The translations under genes were made by a program, and so were the position numbers. Below are positions 19,360-29,779 of a stretch of DNA of 64,000 bases, one piece after another. The DNA is taken from the NCBI RefSeq assembly GCF_000406925.1, contig NZ_KE136348.1, positions 2,501 to 66,500 of the forward strand, read 5' to 3'. Within the stretch, counting starts at the first letter, position 1. Every line of letters begins with the position of its first letter. The notes under the pieces are model-generated. The model saw only the letters and a program-made list of their open reading frames with translations. It was not told the origin of the DNA and ran no database searches. The DNA is from Enterococcus columbae DSM 7374 = ATCC 51263 (GTDB taxonomy: Bacteria > Bacillota > Bacilli > Lactobacillales > Enterococcaceae).

Positions 19360-20706
19360 TTATAGACGATTGTTTAATTCTTTTGCTAATTCTTCAAAAC
19401 CAGGTTTACCTAATAAAGCAAACATGTTTTTCTTGTAAGCTTCAACACCTGGTTGGTCAAATGGATTGACACCATTTAAGTAACCAGACATCCCTACTGC
19501 AATTTCAAAGAAGTAAATGACATAACCTAAAGTATAAGCATCCATTGATGGTAATTTAACTAATAAGTTTGGTACATTACCATCTGTATGAGCAAGTAAA
19601 GTTCCTTCGAAAGCTTTAGTATTAACAAAGTCTACTTCCTTACCTTGTAAGTAACCTAAACCATCTAAATCATCTTCTTGAGATGGAATAACTACAGATT
19701 TACGTGGTTTTTCAACTTTCACAACAGTTTCAAAGATATTTCTTACACCATCTTGGATTGTTTGACCAACAGAGTGTAAGTCAGTTGAGAAGTTAGCACT
19801 TGAAGGGTAAATACCTTTTTGATCTTTACCTTCAGATTCACCGTATAATTGTTTCCACCATTCTGAGAAGTATTGCATTCCTGGTTCATAGTTTACCAAG
19901 ATTTCAATAGCTTTACCTTTACGATATAAAATATTGCGTAAAGCAGCATATTGATAAGCTTCGTTTTCTTTTAAGTTATCTGATGAATAGGCATCATGAG
20001 CATCAGCAGCACCCTGCATTAACGCATCGATATCAGCACCACTTACAGCAATTGGTAATAAACCAACAGCAGTTAATACTGTAAAGCGTCCACCAACATC
20101 ATCAGGAATAACAAAAGTTTCCCAACCTTCAGCATCTGCTTCAACTTTTACTGCACCGCGAGCACGGTCAGTAGTTGCGTAGATACGTTTGTTAGCTTCT
20201 TCTCTACCATATTTTTTAATTAATAATTCTTTAAACACACGGAACGCAATTGCTGGTTCTGTTGTTGTACCAGATTTTGAAATTACGTTAACAGAGAAAT
20301 CGCGATCGCCAATTAATTCAATTAAATCAGCTAAGTAAGTTGAAGAAATTGAGTTACCAGCAAAGAAAATTTGAGGTGCTTTGCGATCTTCTTTTGATAA
20401 AATATTGTAGAATGAATGATTCAAGAATTCAATTGCAGCACGAGCTCCTAAATAAGAACCACCAATACCAATTACTACTAAAACTTCAGAATCAGACTGA
20501 ATTTTTTTAGCTGCAGCTTTGATACGTGCAAATTCTTCCTTATCATAATTTTTTGGTAATTCTAACCAACCAACAAAATCATTACCAGGACCTGTACCTT
20601 CTCTTAACGCTTTGTCGGCAGCGGACACTTGAGTTTGCATGTAGTCTAACTCATGTTCACTAACAAATGGAGCCACTTTTGAATAATCAAATTTAATGTG
20701 AGCCAT
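19360..20706 (-). CDS. pgi: Glucose-6-phosphate isomerase
   Basis: Interconverts glucose 6-phosphate and fructose 6-phosphate. 448 residues, the Gram-positive length. Signature segments include [17 protein letters not shown] near 78-94 and [16 protein letters not shown] near 203-218; the catalytic Glu is in [11 protein letters not shown] near 287. AGGAGGAGAAC precedes ATG. Single gene between its own promoter region and the terminator at 19318-19349. Confidence 0.97.
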   Translation of the reverse strand: MAHIKFDYSKVAPFVSEHELDYMQTQVSAADKALREGTGPGNDFVGWLELPKNYDKEEFARIKAAAKKIQSDSEVLVVIGIGGSYLGARAAIEFLNHSFYNILSKEDRKAPQIFFAGNSISSTYLADLIELIGDRDFSVNVISKSGTTTEPAIAFRVFKELLIKKYGREEANKRIYATTDRARGAVKVEADAEGWETFVIPDDVGGRFTVLTAVGLLPIAVSGADIDALMQGAADAHDAYSSDNLKENEAYQYAALRNILYRKGKAIEILVNYEPGMQYFSEWWKQLYGESEGKDQKGIYPSSANFSTDLHSVGQTIQDGVRNIFETVVKVEKPRKSVVIPSQEDDLDGLGYLQGKEVDFVNTKAFEGTLLAHTDGNVPNLLVKLPSMDAYTLGYVIYFFEIAVGMSGYLNGVNPFDQPGVEAYKKNMFALLGKPGFEELAKELNNRL

Positions 20707-20944
20707 TGTTCTCCTCCTAAATATTCGTCGTTTACAGTTTATACTTTACGTTGTTTGACAAAATTTTTCAAGTAAATTTCTAAATTTAGTGAAAAAAATA
20801 TCGAAATATTACCAATGAAATTTTCTAATTAATTAAAGGAAGGCAGCCTTAATTGTTTCATTTCTAATGAATCATCTTATTGACTAAATGAAATATACAC
20901 TTATTCCTTCCATTGATTAAGACCAAACAAGCAATTAACTCATA

Positions 20945-22294
<1,350 letters not shown>

Positions 22295-22552
22295 TTAACC
22301 TCTACTCCTTTGTTTAATTTAGCAATAGTTACACTAAACGGATGAAAATATCAATCCTTCTGATCAATCTTTTCAGCTGTCAGTTAACTATTTTCTTTAT
22401 AATCAATTAGCTCACTAGCATTTATACTAACTAAAAAGATGGCTAATAAAAATGACTAAACAAACTAACTGACTATATGCTATCATTGTAGCTGAAAATA
22501 CAATTTTTTTCAGCAAAAGTCTGAATAAATATTTTTATATAGGAGAATTTAA

Positions 22553-23824
22553 ATGAATACAAAATATGACGTAATTGTTATTGGTGGTGGCACCAGTGGT
22601 TTGATGGCTGCCATTGCCGCTAGTCAAGAAGAAGCAGATGTATTATTAATTGAAAAAAATAGAAAATTTGGTAAAAAGCTTTTAATGACTGGTGGCGGCA
22701 GATGTAATGTGACGAATTGCCAATCGATTAATCACTTAATCGAACACATTCCAGGAAACGGAAAATTTTTACATAGTACTTTTGCTCAGTGGAATAATCA
22801 AGACATTATTCAATTTTTCGAAAATGAAGGCGTAGCATTAAAAGAAGAAGATCACGGACGGATGTTTCCAATTACTGATCAATCAAAAACAATTGTTGAT
22901 ACGCTTGTCAATAAAATAAAAAAATTAAATGTCACTTGTTTAATGCAAACTAAAGTAGAAAAATTAATTCACGATGGCGTAAGTATCCAAGGTGTGAGAT
23001 GCGATAAAGGAGAGTTTTTAGCACCAAGCGTGATTATTGCAACGGGTGGAAAAACCTATCCTTCAACCGGCGCTACCGGTGATGGATATCAGTTAGCCAA
23101 GCAAGTAAAGCATACGATTACGCCACTTTATCCAACTGAATCGCCACTAATTTCTAATGCTGCATTTATCAAAGAGCGAACATTGCAAGGTCTGTCTTTA
23201 AGAGATGTGCAACTTGCAGTTTTAGATGAAAATGAAAAGATGATTACCAAACATCAATTAGATTTATTATTCACGCACTTTGGTTTATCAGGTCCAGCTG
23301 CTCTACGCTGTTCCTCATTTATCAATCAATTATTAAAAAAACAGTCAATTGTAAATGTTTGTTTGGATTGCTTCCCAGATGATTCTAAACAAGCACTAGC
23401 TCAAAGAATCAAGCAGTTATTGAACACACAAGAGAAAAAAACAGTGAAGAATGCATTGAAAGGCCTATTGCCAGAGAGATTATTACACTTTTATCTAGAA
23501 CAATTAGCTATAAGTGATTTACCGGCTCATAGCTTAACCGAGCAACAATTAACAAGTTTTTGTGAATTATGTAAAGCATGGACTATTCCAATCGAACGCA
23601 CCTTTGCTCTGGAAAAATCCTTTGTAACTGGTGGGGGCATTCATTTAAAAGAAATCAATCCCAAAACCCTAGAAAGTAAAAAAATCAATGGACTATACGC
23701 TTGTGGTGAAGTACTAGATATCAACGGCTATACTGGTGGCTATAATATTACTGCAGCCTTTTGCACAGGACATGTTGCAGGTAAAAATGCTGCGATTACT
23801 GCTAGCTATTATAATTACTCATAA
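22553..23824 (+). CDS. HI0933/BaiN family NAD(P)/FAD-dependent oxidoreductase
   Basis: Flavoprotein of 423 residues. The N-terminal dinucleotide fold VIVIGGGTSGLMAAI (8-22) is followed by GGGRCNVTN near 49-57, the family hallmark. The C-terminal FAD motif GLYACGEVLDINGYTGGYNI is near 381-400. Family members (YtfP, YhiN) have no settled reaction; BaiN of gut clostridia acts in bile acid dehydroxylation, but assigning that here would be unjustified. AGGAGAATTTAA precedes ATG. A terminator follows at 23855-23900. Confidence 0.88.
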   Translation: MNTKYDVIVIGGGTSGLMAAIAASQEEADVLLIEKNRKFGKKLLMTGGGRCNVTNCQSINHLIEHIPGNGKFLHSTFAQWNNQDIIQFFENEGVALKEEDHGRMFPITDQSKTIVDTLVNKIKKLNVTCLMQTKVEKLIHDGVSIQGVRCDKGEFLAPSVIIATGGKTYPSTGATGDGYQLAKQVKHTITPLYPTESPLISNAAFIKERTLQGLSLRDVQLAVLDENEKMITKHQLDLLFTHFGLSGPAALRCSSFINQLLKKQSIVNVCLDCFPDDSKQALAQRIKQLLNTQEKKTVKNALKGLLPERLLHFYLEQLAISDLPAHSLTEQQLTSFCELCKAWTIPIERTFALEKSFVTGGGIHLKEINPKTLESKKINGLYACGEVLDINGYTGGYNITAAFCTGHVAGKNAAITASYYNYS

Positions 23825-23854
23825 AATGAAACAATTCCACCAATAACTACAAAA

Positions 23855-23900
23855 ACATACGCACTTAGCCAATTATAAAGCAAAAGTGCGTATGTTTTAT
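23855..23900 (+). terminator. Terminator after the HI0933-type gene
   Basis: ACATACGCACTT pairs with AAGTGCGTATGT (23855-23866 with 23884-23895) and is followed by TTTATTT. The minus strand has TTTTTGTAG on its side, so it may also stop the ebsC operon. Confidence 0.82.
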
Positions 23901-23941
23901 TTAAAAAAACTATCATCAAGCTTTTAATTAATTCTTCTTTT

Positions 23942-24439
23942 TTATTCTTCCTCGTGTGCTAGCAAATCTGCAAAAGTACCACGGACTAAATTAGCCAAAT
24001 CAATTGGCGATAATTCCATTTGTAGACCTCTTTTACCGGCTGAAACCATGATAGTATCAAAATTTTGTGCACTTTGATCAAAAAAAGTGGGAAAAAGTTT
24101 TTTCATACCGACAGGAGAACAGCCCCCACGAACATAACCGGTCAAAGGTTCTAGCTCCTTTAAATGCAACATCTCAACTTTTTTATTGTCGCTAATCTTA
24201 GCCAATTTTTTTAAATCTAATTCGCTGCTGCCAGGAATCACCGCTACTATAGGACCCGTTTTATTCCCCACAGCTACTAGTGTTTTGAAAATCTGATTTT
24301 CATCTTGTCCTAATTCTTTCGCCACTTGATCAGTCCCAACATGGCCTTCACTCCAGGTATATTCATGTTCAGTATAGGGAATCTTTTTTTGTTCAACTAA
24401 ACGAATCGCATTCGTTTTATTTACTTTTTTCTTTGCCAC
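23942..24439 (-). CDS. ebsC: Cys-tRNA(Pro)/Cys-tRNA(Cys) deacylase, YbaK/EbsC
   Basis: Editing enzyme that hydrolyses mischarged Cys-tRNA(Pro). 165 residues of the YbaK fold; key Lys in IFKTLVAVG near 52-60 and the conserved GYVRGGCSPVGMKK near 103-116. The enterococcal homologue is called EbsC. The start is read as GTG at 24439 with AGGTG six bases upstream; three codons more are possible. Third gene of a run with aroD and the rRNA methyltransferase; 19-bp gap to aroD. Confidence 0.88.
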   Translation of the reverse strand: MAKKKVNKTNAIRLVEQKKIPYTEHEYTWSEGHVGTDQVAKELGQDENQIFKTLVAVGNKTGPIVAVIPGSSELDLKKLAKISDNKKVEMLHLKELEPLTGYVRGGCSPVGMKKLFPTFFDQSAQNFDTIMVSAGKRGLQMELSPIDLANLVRGTFADLLAHEEE

Positions 24440-24458
24440 CAATATCACCTAATCTTTT

Positions 24459-25214
24459 TTAATCTGCCGCATGATCAATTTGAAGTGCATCAAGCACTTG
24501 CGCTAATAAATCTACTGGCAATTGTCCAGGTGCAGAGATTTCGCCATAAGCACCAAAGGTAAAGACTGAGCCAGTTAATTCACCACTTAATCTCGAAATC
24601 TTACCCAAATCTCCCATTGCCATAACAGCTAAAGGAAGGGTATAAAAATTGTGTGCCTTTTGAATAATGCCCATCATTCTTAAAACATCATTTAAATCAT
24701 TTGGCATCATCGCAAGCTTACCAATATCTGCGCCTAATTGATACATCAAGCCCACCTTAAAAATCATTTCAGGATCAGCTAAAGTTTTTTCAAAATTGTG
24801 ATGACTTAATATCACTAGCGTATGACGTTTTTTTAACTTTTTAATAAAATGTCGACCTAAAAATTCCGCCATATTCAACTCTATATCAATCAAGTCAACT
24901 AAACCCGATTTAGCAACCGTCAGACACAGCTGCTCATAATCTTTTAAGCCGATCTCTATTTGACCCCCTTCTGCTAAAGTCCGAAAGGTAAACAAGAGCT
25001 CTTTATTATGTAACTTATTTTTTAAAATCTGTAGCATAGATAAAACATGTTCTAAATCAGCAAAATCTTCAAAATAATCACAACGCCATTCAACAATTTG
25101 TGCTGCGCAATCTTTAATTTTTTCAGCCTGACTGACAATTTCATCCGCAGTTTTTGCTACGATAGGTACACAAATCCGCGGTCGTCGATATTTTTTTAAT
25201 TGTTGAGAATTCAT
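24459..25214 (-). CDS. aroD: Type I 3-dehydroquinate dehydratase
   Basis: Third step of the shikimate pathway. 251 residues. The family motifs EWRCDYFED (near 48-56), FTFRTLAEGG (near 78-87), and LSHHNFEKT (near 141-149, catalytic His) are present; the Schiff-base Lys lies in the GADIGKLAMMP segment near 166-176. The ATG at 25214 is preceded by AAGGGTGTGAAGAG. The reading frame could extend to 25238, but that would overlap the upstream gene without a ribosome binding site. No other aro genes are nearby, so this is an isolated pathway gene in a mixed operon. Confidence 0.92.
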   Translation of the reverse strand: MNSQQLKKYRRPRICVPIVAKTADEIVSQAEKIKDCAAQIVEWRCDYFEDFADLEHVLSMLQILKNKLHNKELLFTFRTLAEGGQIEIGLKDYEQLCLTVAKSGLVDLIDIELNMAEFLGRHFIKKLKKRHTLVILSHHNFEKTLADPEMIFKVGLMYQLGADIGKLAMMPNDLNDVLRMMGIIQKAHNFYTLPLAVMAMGDLGKISRLSGELTGSVFTFGAYGEISAPGQLPVDLLAQVLDALQIDHAAD

Positions 25215-25227
25215 CTCTTCACACCCT

Positions 25228-26415
25228 TTATTGAACAATTTGATAAATAAACACTTTTAAATAATTACCTTGAGCAAAGGTTGGTCGCACTGCAAAATCT
25301 GCAGGTAATTGGAAGGTATTTAACAATTGATAGCTCTTGACAGTTCCTTTGAATTCCTGCTCAATCATTTGCTTAAATTTTTTGCTTGAAACATTCGCTG
25401 CGTTAGTCGAAGCCACAATCCAACCCTGCTTATTCAAAATTGGTAAGCTATCAGCGATTAATTGTCCATAGTTTTTGGCCACAGAAAAAACTTTTTTACC
25501 GTTTCGGGCAAAGCTTGGTGGATCTAAAATAATTAAGTCAAATTTCAACCCTTTTTTACGTGCATAATGAAAATAATCAAATGTATCCATGACATGAATC
25601 TTTTGCGTCGCTGGATCAATGCCATTGATAGAAAACTGTTCTTTCGTTTTTGGCAAGCTACGTTTGGCTAAATCAACACTAGTCGTCATACTAGCGCCTC
25701 CCATCGCAGCAGCCACTGAAAACGCTCCTGTATAGCTAAACATATTCAATACGCTTTTACCACTTGCAAAGCCGTTTGATAAATATCCTCTAACATCCTT
25801 TTGATCTAAAAAAATCCCTGTCATCCACCCTTCATTTAAATAGGTAGCATACTGAATGCCATTTTCACGAATGATCAGTGGTTCTGGCGCTGTTTGTCCA
25901 TAAATGTGTTGCGTTTCAGGTAATTTGGTTTCAAAGCGATTTTTTTCATAGATACCTAAAATATCAGGATAAACAGCTAAAAAAGCGGCTAAAATCAAAG
26001 CCTTAAACTGATAAATTGTTGCATTATACCAAGAAATTACCGCATAACCTTGATAATAATCAATCGTCACTCCACCAATCCCATCGCCTTCGCCATTAAA
26101 TAAACGAAAAGCTGTAGTCAAGTCTTGATTAAAAAAATACTGGCGTACCTTTTTCGCTGATAACAGTTTTTCAGTAAAAAAAGCTTGATCAAAGGGTTGT
26201 TTCGTTAGGCTTAAAACCCAACCTACCCCTTTATTTTGTTTTCCCAAGTAGCCTTGAGCAATCCATTGATTTTTTTCATCAACAAAATCAACCCATTGAT
26301 TGACTACCTGCAAGTCTAGACAATCCTCTTGTTGAATTAACGGCACTCCGTTTAGAACACGTTTTTTGGCTTGATTGGTTAATTTTTGTCGATAAAATAC
26401 TTGTTGTTTGCTCAT
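25228..26415 (-). CDS. Class I SAM-dependent rRNA methyltransferase (RlmI-like)
   Basis: 395-residue enzyme with an N-terminal PUA-like part (about 1-85), a central domain and a C-terminal Rossmann methyltransferase. SAM motif VLNMFSYTGAFSVAAAMGG lies near 219-237, and the catalytic motif DLIILDPPSFARNGK near 292-306. Similar to RlmI/YwbD, which methylate 23S rRNA cytosine (m5C1962 in E. coli); the exact target here is inferred. First gene of the operon with aroD and ebsC. A TATAAT box is at 26449-26454. Confidence 0.85.
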   Translation of the reverse strand: MSKQQVFYRQKLTNQAKKRVLNGVPLIQQEDCLDLQVVNQWVDFVDEKNQWIAQGYLGKQNKGVGWVLSLTKQPFDQAFFTEKLLSAKKVRQYFFNQDLTTAFRLFNGEGDGIGGVTIDYYQGYAVISWYNATIYQFKALILAAFLAVYPDILGIYEKNRFETKLPETQHIYGQTAPEPLIIRENGIQYATYLNEGWMTGIFLDQKDVRGYLSNGFASGKSVLNMFSYTGAFSVAAAMGGASMTTSVDLAKRSLPKTKEQFSINGIDPATQKIHVMDTFDYFHYARKKGLKFDLIILDPPSFARNGKKVFSVAKNYGQLIADSLPILNKQGWIVASTNAANVSSKKFKQMIEQEFKGTVKSYQLLNTFQLPADFAVRPTFAQGNYLKVFIYQIVQ

Positions 26416-26552
26416 ACCTTTACTCCATTCTACAAATATCTAAGAAAAATTATAACATAAAATATCATGAAACACGATGTTCACAACTAGATAAATCCTA
26501 AGTTTAAATCGTAAAGAATTCATAAATAATCATGATTACACTTTAAGTTCAA

Positions 26553-26581
26553 TTGACAGTCAATAAGTGGATAGGTAAAAT
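26553..26581 (+). promoter_or_regulatory. Promoter of the LTA synthase gene
   Basis: TTGACA (26553-26558) and TAAAAT (26576-26581) with exactly 17-bp spacing, 57 bases before the start codon. Confidence 0.8.
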
Positions 26582-26637
26582 GGTTAGGAACAGAAAAGCT
26601 ATGTCAAATATTATTCAACTAAGAAAGGAGCCTTCCT

Positions 26638-28773
26638 TTGTTTAAGAAAATTAATTTTAACTGGGTAAATAGACGCCTTGGTTTTTTTGCGTTATTAGCT
26701 GCACTAATGTGGATTAAAAATCTTTTCGCATATACAGTTGATTTTCATTTATCCTTGGAAAATGCGTTACAACATTTCATTTTAATTATAAATCCAATCG
26801 CAACAACCTTACTACTGCTTTCATTCGGCTTATATATACGCAGAAAAAAACTTTCCTATAGTTTGATGCTTGGTATTTATCTCTTTATGACGATCTTACT
26901 TTTCGCCAATGCTGTCTACTATCGCGAGTTCACCGATTTCATTACTATTAATACCTTCTTAGGTGCAGGGAAAGTGGCAAGTGGCTTAGGTGAGAGTGCA
27001 TTAAAGTTATTTAGACCATATGATGTGCTCTATTGGATTGATATTCTCTTTTTAATCTTCGCCCTAGTCACTAAGCGGATTAAAATGGATACACAACCCG
27101 TTCGTGTACGCATGGCTTTTGCATTTTCAACATTAGCCATTATGATTTTTTCTGGAAATCTATTTTTAGCAGAAAGCGACCGTCCTGAATTATTGACTCG
27201 TACTTTCTCAAGAGATTATCTAGTTAAATATTTAGGAATAAATGCATTTACGGCTTATGACGGTATTCAAACCTATCAAACAACACAGGTGCGTGCACAA
27301 GCGAGCGCTACTGATATGGATAAAGTGGCTGAGTATGTTAAGCAACACTATGCCAAACCCAATGATCAATTGTTTGGTATGGCAAAGGGTCGCAATGTCA
27401 TTTACATTCATTTAGAAAGTACCCAACAATTCCTGATTGATTATAAGCTAAAAGACAAAAATGGCGTAGAACATGAGGTAATGCCATTCATTAATAGCTT
27501 ATATCATAGTAATAGTACCTTTAGTTTTAGTAACTTCTTCCATCAAGTGAAAGCTGGTAAGACCAGTGATGCAGAAACCTTATTTGAAAATTCCTTGTTT
27601 GGTCTAAACCAAGGGGCTTTATTTACCCAACTTGGTGGTAAAAACACCTTTGAAGCAGCACCAAATATCTTAAAACAAACACAAGGCTATACTTCAGCTG
27701 TCTTCCACGGAAATTCTGGAACTTTTTGGAATCGAAATGAAACCTATAAGCGTTTAGGCTATGATTATTTCTTTGATGCTTCTTATTATGATGTAACTGA
27801 GAATAATTCATTCCAATATGGCTTAAATGATAAACCATTCTTCCAACAATCAGTTAAATATCTAGAGCATTTACAACAACCATTTTATACTAAATTTATT
27901 GCTGTATCGAATCACTATCCATATACTCAATTAAATGGGGATGAAACAGGGTTCCCACTTGCTGATACCAAGGATGAAACCATCAATAGCTACTTCTCAA
28001 CAGCTAACTATATGGATACAGCGGTTCATGAATTTTTTGATTATCTAAAGCAAAGTGGGCTATATGATAATTCAATTATTATCCTTTATGGCGACCATTA
28101 TGGTATTTCAAATGCTAGAAACAAAGATTTAGCTGCACTGTTAGGTAAAGATAAAGAAACATGGTCAAACTTTGATAATGCGCAAGTACAACGTGTTCCT
28201 TATATGATTCATATTCCTGGAATGACTCAAGGAAAAATCATTGATACTTATGGCGGTCAGGTAGATGCTTTACCAACCTTACTGCATTTACTTGGAGTGA
28301 ATACTGAAAAATATATTCAACTTGGACAAGATATGTTTTCACCAGATCATAAACAGCTAGTGGCTTTCCGCGATGGTGATTTTGTTACACCTGAATATAC
28401 TTATTACGGTGGCGTTTTATATGATAACAAAACCGGACAAGAAATTACCGAGCCATCCAAAGAATTGACCGATACCGTCAATAAATGGAAGGATGAGGTT
28501 TCCGATCAATTGGCTACCTCAGATAAGATTAATAACGGTGATTTACTTCGTTTCTATACTCAAAGTGGTTTGGAAGCTCTAAATCCAGATAACTATAATT
28601 ATCTAAAAAACAATGAGCGTATACTACAAATTGAAAAAGATTTGGGAGAAAAATCAACTAGTGTCTACAGTAAGCACAACAATACCTCCCTAGCCAATCA
28701 ATATCAAACAAAATCTTATCAAGAACTACATCCAAAAGAAACAACAACTAGCTCAAGTACCGAGCAAAAATAG
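26638..28773 (+). CDS. ltaS: Lipoteichoic acid synthase family protein
   Basis: Membrane enzyme that polymerises glycerol phosphate from phosphatidylglycerol onto the LTA anchor. 711 residues: five N-terminal membrane helices (to about residue 190), a linker, then an extracellular sulfatase-fold domain. The catalytic Thr is in KAGKTSDAETLF, residue about 309; Glu in HLESTQQF near 260, Asp/His in YGDHYG near 483, and NHYPY are also present. The start is TTG with AAGGAG seven bases upstream. The Ser/Thr-rich tail ends TTSSSTEQK. Monocistronic between promoter and terminator. Firmicutes often have two paralogues; which one this is cannot be said. Confidence 0.93.
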   Translation: MFKKINFNWVNRRLGFFALLAALMWIKNLFAYTVDFHLSLENALQHFILIINPIATTLLLLSFGLYIRRKKLSYSLMLGIYLFMTILLFANAVYYREFTDFITINTFLGAGKVASGLGESALKLFRPYDVLYWIDILFLIFALVTKRIKMDTQPVRVRMAFAFSTLAIMIFSGNLFLAESDRPELLTRTFSRDYLVKYLGINAFTAYDGIQTYQTTQVRAQASATDMDKVAEYVKQHYAKPNDQLFGMAKGRNVIYIHLESTQQFLIDYKLKDKNGVEHEVMPFINSLYHSNSTFSFSNFFHQVKAGKTSDAETLFENSLFGLNQGALFTQLGGKNTFEAAPNILKQTQGYTSAVFHGNSGTFWNRNETYKRLGYDYFFDASYYDVTENNSFQYGLNDKPFFQQSVKYLEHLQQPFYTKFIAVSNHYPYTQLNGDETGFPLADTKDETINSYFSTANYMDTAVHEFFDYLKQSGLYDNSIIILYGDHYGISNARNKDLAALLGKDKETWSNFDNAQVQRVPYMIHIPGMTQGKIIDTYGGQVDALPTLLHLLGVNTEKYIQLGQDMFSPDHKQLVAFRDGDFVTPEYTYYGGVLYDNKTGQEITEPSKELTDTVNKWKDEVSDQLATSDKINNGDLLRFYTQSGLEALNPDNYNYLKNNERILQIEKDLGEKSTSVYSKHNNTSLANQYQTKSYQELHPKETTTSSSTEQK

Positions 28774-28779
28774 TTAAAA

Positions 28780-28817
28780 AAAACTTCTCAGCTAATACCG
28801 GCTGAGAAGTTTTTTAC
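28780..28817 (+). terminator. Terminator after ltaS
   Basis: AACTTCTCAGC pairs with GCTGAGAAGTT (28782-28792 with 28801-28811) and is followed by TTTTT. Confidence 0.92.
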
Positions 28818-28894
28818 TTTATTTATCCAAAGTTATTCATAAATTTTTCATAAAAAACCACTATACTAAATGTAACAAAAGGTGGTGAAACTTC

Positions 28895-29650
28895 ATGCAG
28901 TGGCTAACAATGGTTAAAAATGGCCTACGTTATTATAGAAAAGGTCTGTTCTTTTTGGCAGGCTACCTTTTTATTGCTAATAGTCTTTTTTGGCTCTGTG
29001 CTATTATCATCAAGACTTTTCCTAGCTTTATCAAAGGGATACTCACTGTATTTAATAATGAAATAGCACTTAATAATCAAGAGCTAACACATTATTTTAC
29101 CAACAGCGAACAACAGTTTCATCGATTAGCACTTAGTATATATGCTTTTTTATATATTCTTTTTTTAATTGGTCTAATCTACCTATTGAATAAACAAAAC
29201 CAAAAACGACAAAATGAGCAACGGATTTGGTTTGCAAATGGAGGCAACCTAGCTAGTTGGTTACTTTTCACTACGACCGAACTATTCAGCCTGTTAGCAA
29301 TTGGCTGTCTAGGTTTATTTTTCATTTTTTATCTATTTCAACCACTTATTAGACAAGGTATTTTTGAATTGAACTATTGCTTTTTACACCATCTCCAACA
29401 ATTCTCTCTTAAGAATTTTGTTACGGAACATTTAAGTCAAAAGGGTTATTTTCAAATCAAGCTGCCAGAAACCAATGTCGGCTTGTGGCAATTAGTCAAA
29501 CAACAGCAACAAACTACTTCTCGTTTCCAATGGATCTATCTTCAAAATATGCTATTTATCAACGGGAGTGTTTTACTCCTTCATTTATTATTACAACTTC
29601 TTAACTTTAAGAAAATCATCCGTAGCCTTTCATCAAATAAGCCTGTCTAG
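28895..29650 (+). CDS. Hypothetical membrane protein, four predicted helices
   Basis: 251 residues, not recognised. Predicted membrane segments lie near 16-38, 82-101, 130-155 and 217-237. The region between helices 1 and 2 would be extracellular (about 40 residues), with a larger loop between helices 3 and 4 rich in Gln and His. AAAGGTGGTGAAA precedes ATG. The spacing of helices faintly recalls an FtsX-type permease half, but there is no ATPase neighbour. Position between ltaS and a two-component system suggests an envelope role, which is only a guess. Confidence 0.7.
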   Translation: MQWLTMVKNGLRYYRKGLFFLAGYLFIANSLFWLCAIIIKTFPSFIKGILTVFNNEIALNNQELTHYFTNSEQQFHRLALSIYAFLYILFLIGLIYLLNKQNQKRQNEQRIWFANGGNLASWLLFTTTELFSLLAIGCLGLFFIFYLFQPLIRQGIFELNYCFLHHLQQFSLKNFVTEHLSQKGYFQIKLPETNVGLWQLVKQQQQTTSRFQWIYLQNMLFINGSVLLLHLLLQLLNFKKIIRSLSSNKPV

Positions 29651-29654
29651 CTAG

Positions 29655-29733
29655 TCAAATCTTTAAAGCAATGATTTTTTTGCTAGACTTTGCTTATTTG
29701 CTCAAAGCTTAGTCAATCGCTGAACAGCCTAAA
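29655..29733. repeat. Degenerate copy of the intergenic palindrome family
   Basis: The stretch contains GCTAGTC / GCTAGAC arms and the tail CTTATTTGCTCAAAGC ... CAATCGCTGAACAGCC. The tail matches the one at 49008-49050 (CTTATTTGCTCGGAGC ... CAACTTGCTGAATATCC). Inner pairing is poor, so this looks decayed. Confidence 0.5.
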
Positions 29734-29734
29734 C

Positions 29735-29774
29735 AAAAAAGATGATGAAAATTGATTTTTTCATCATCTTTTTT
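29735..29774. terminator. Bidirectional terminator
   Basis: AAAAAAGATGATGAAAA pairs with TTTTCATCATCTTTTTT around a short loop. It serves the hypothetical membrane protein gene (plus) and the two-component operon (minus). Confidence 0.85.
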
Positions 29775-29779
29775 CTCTT

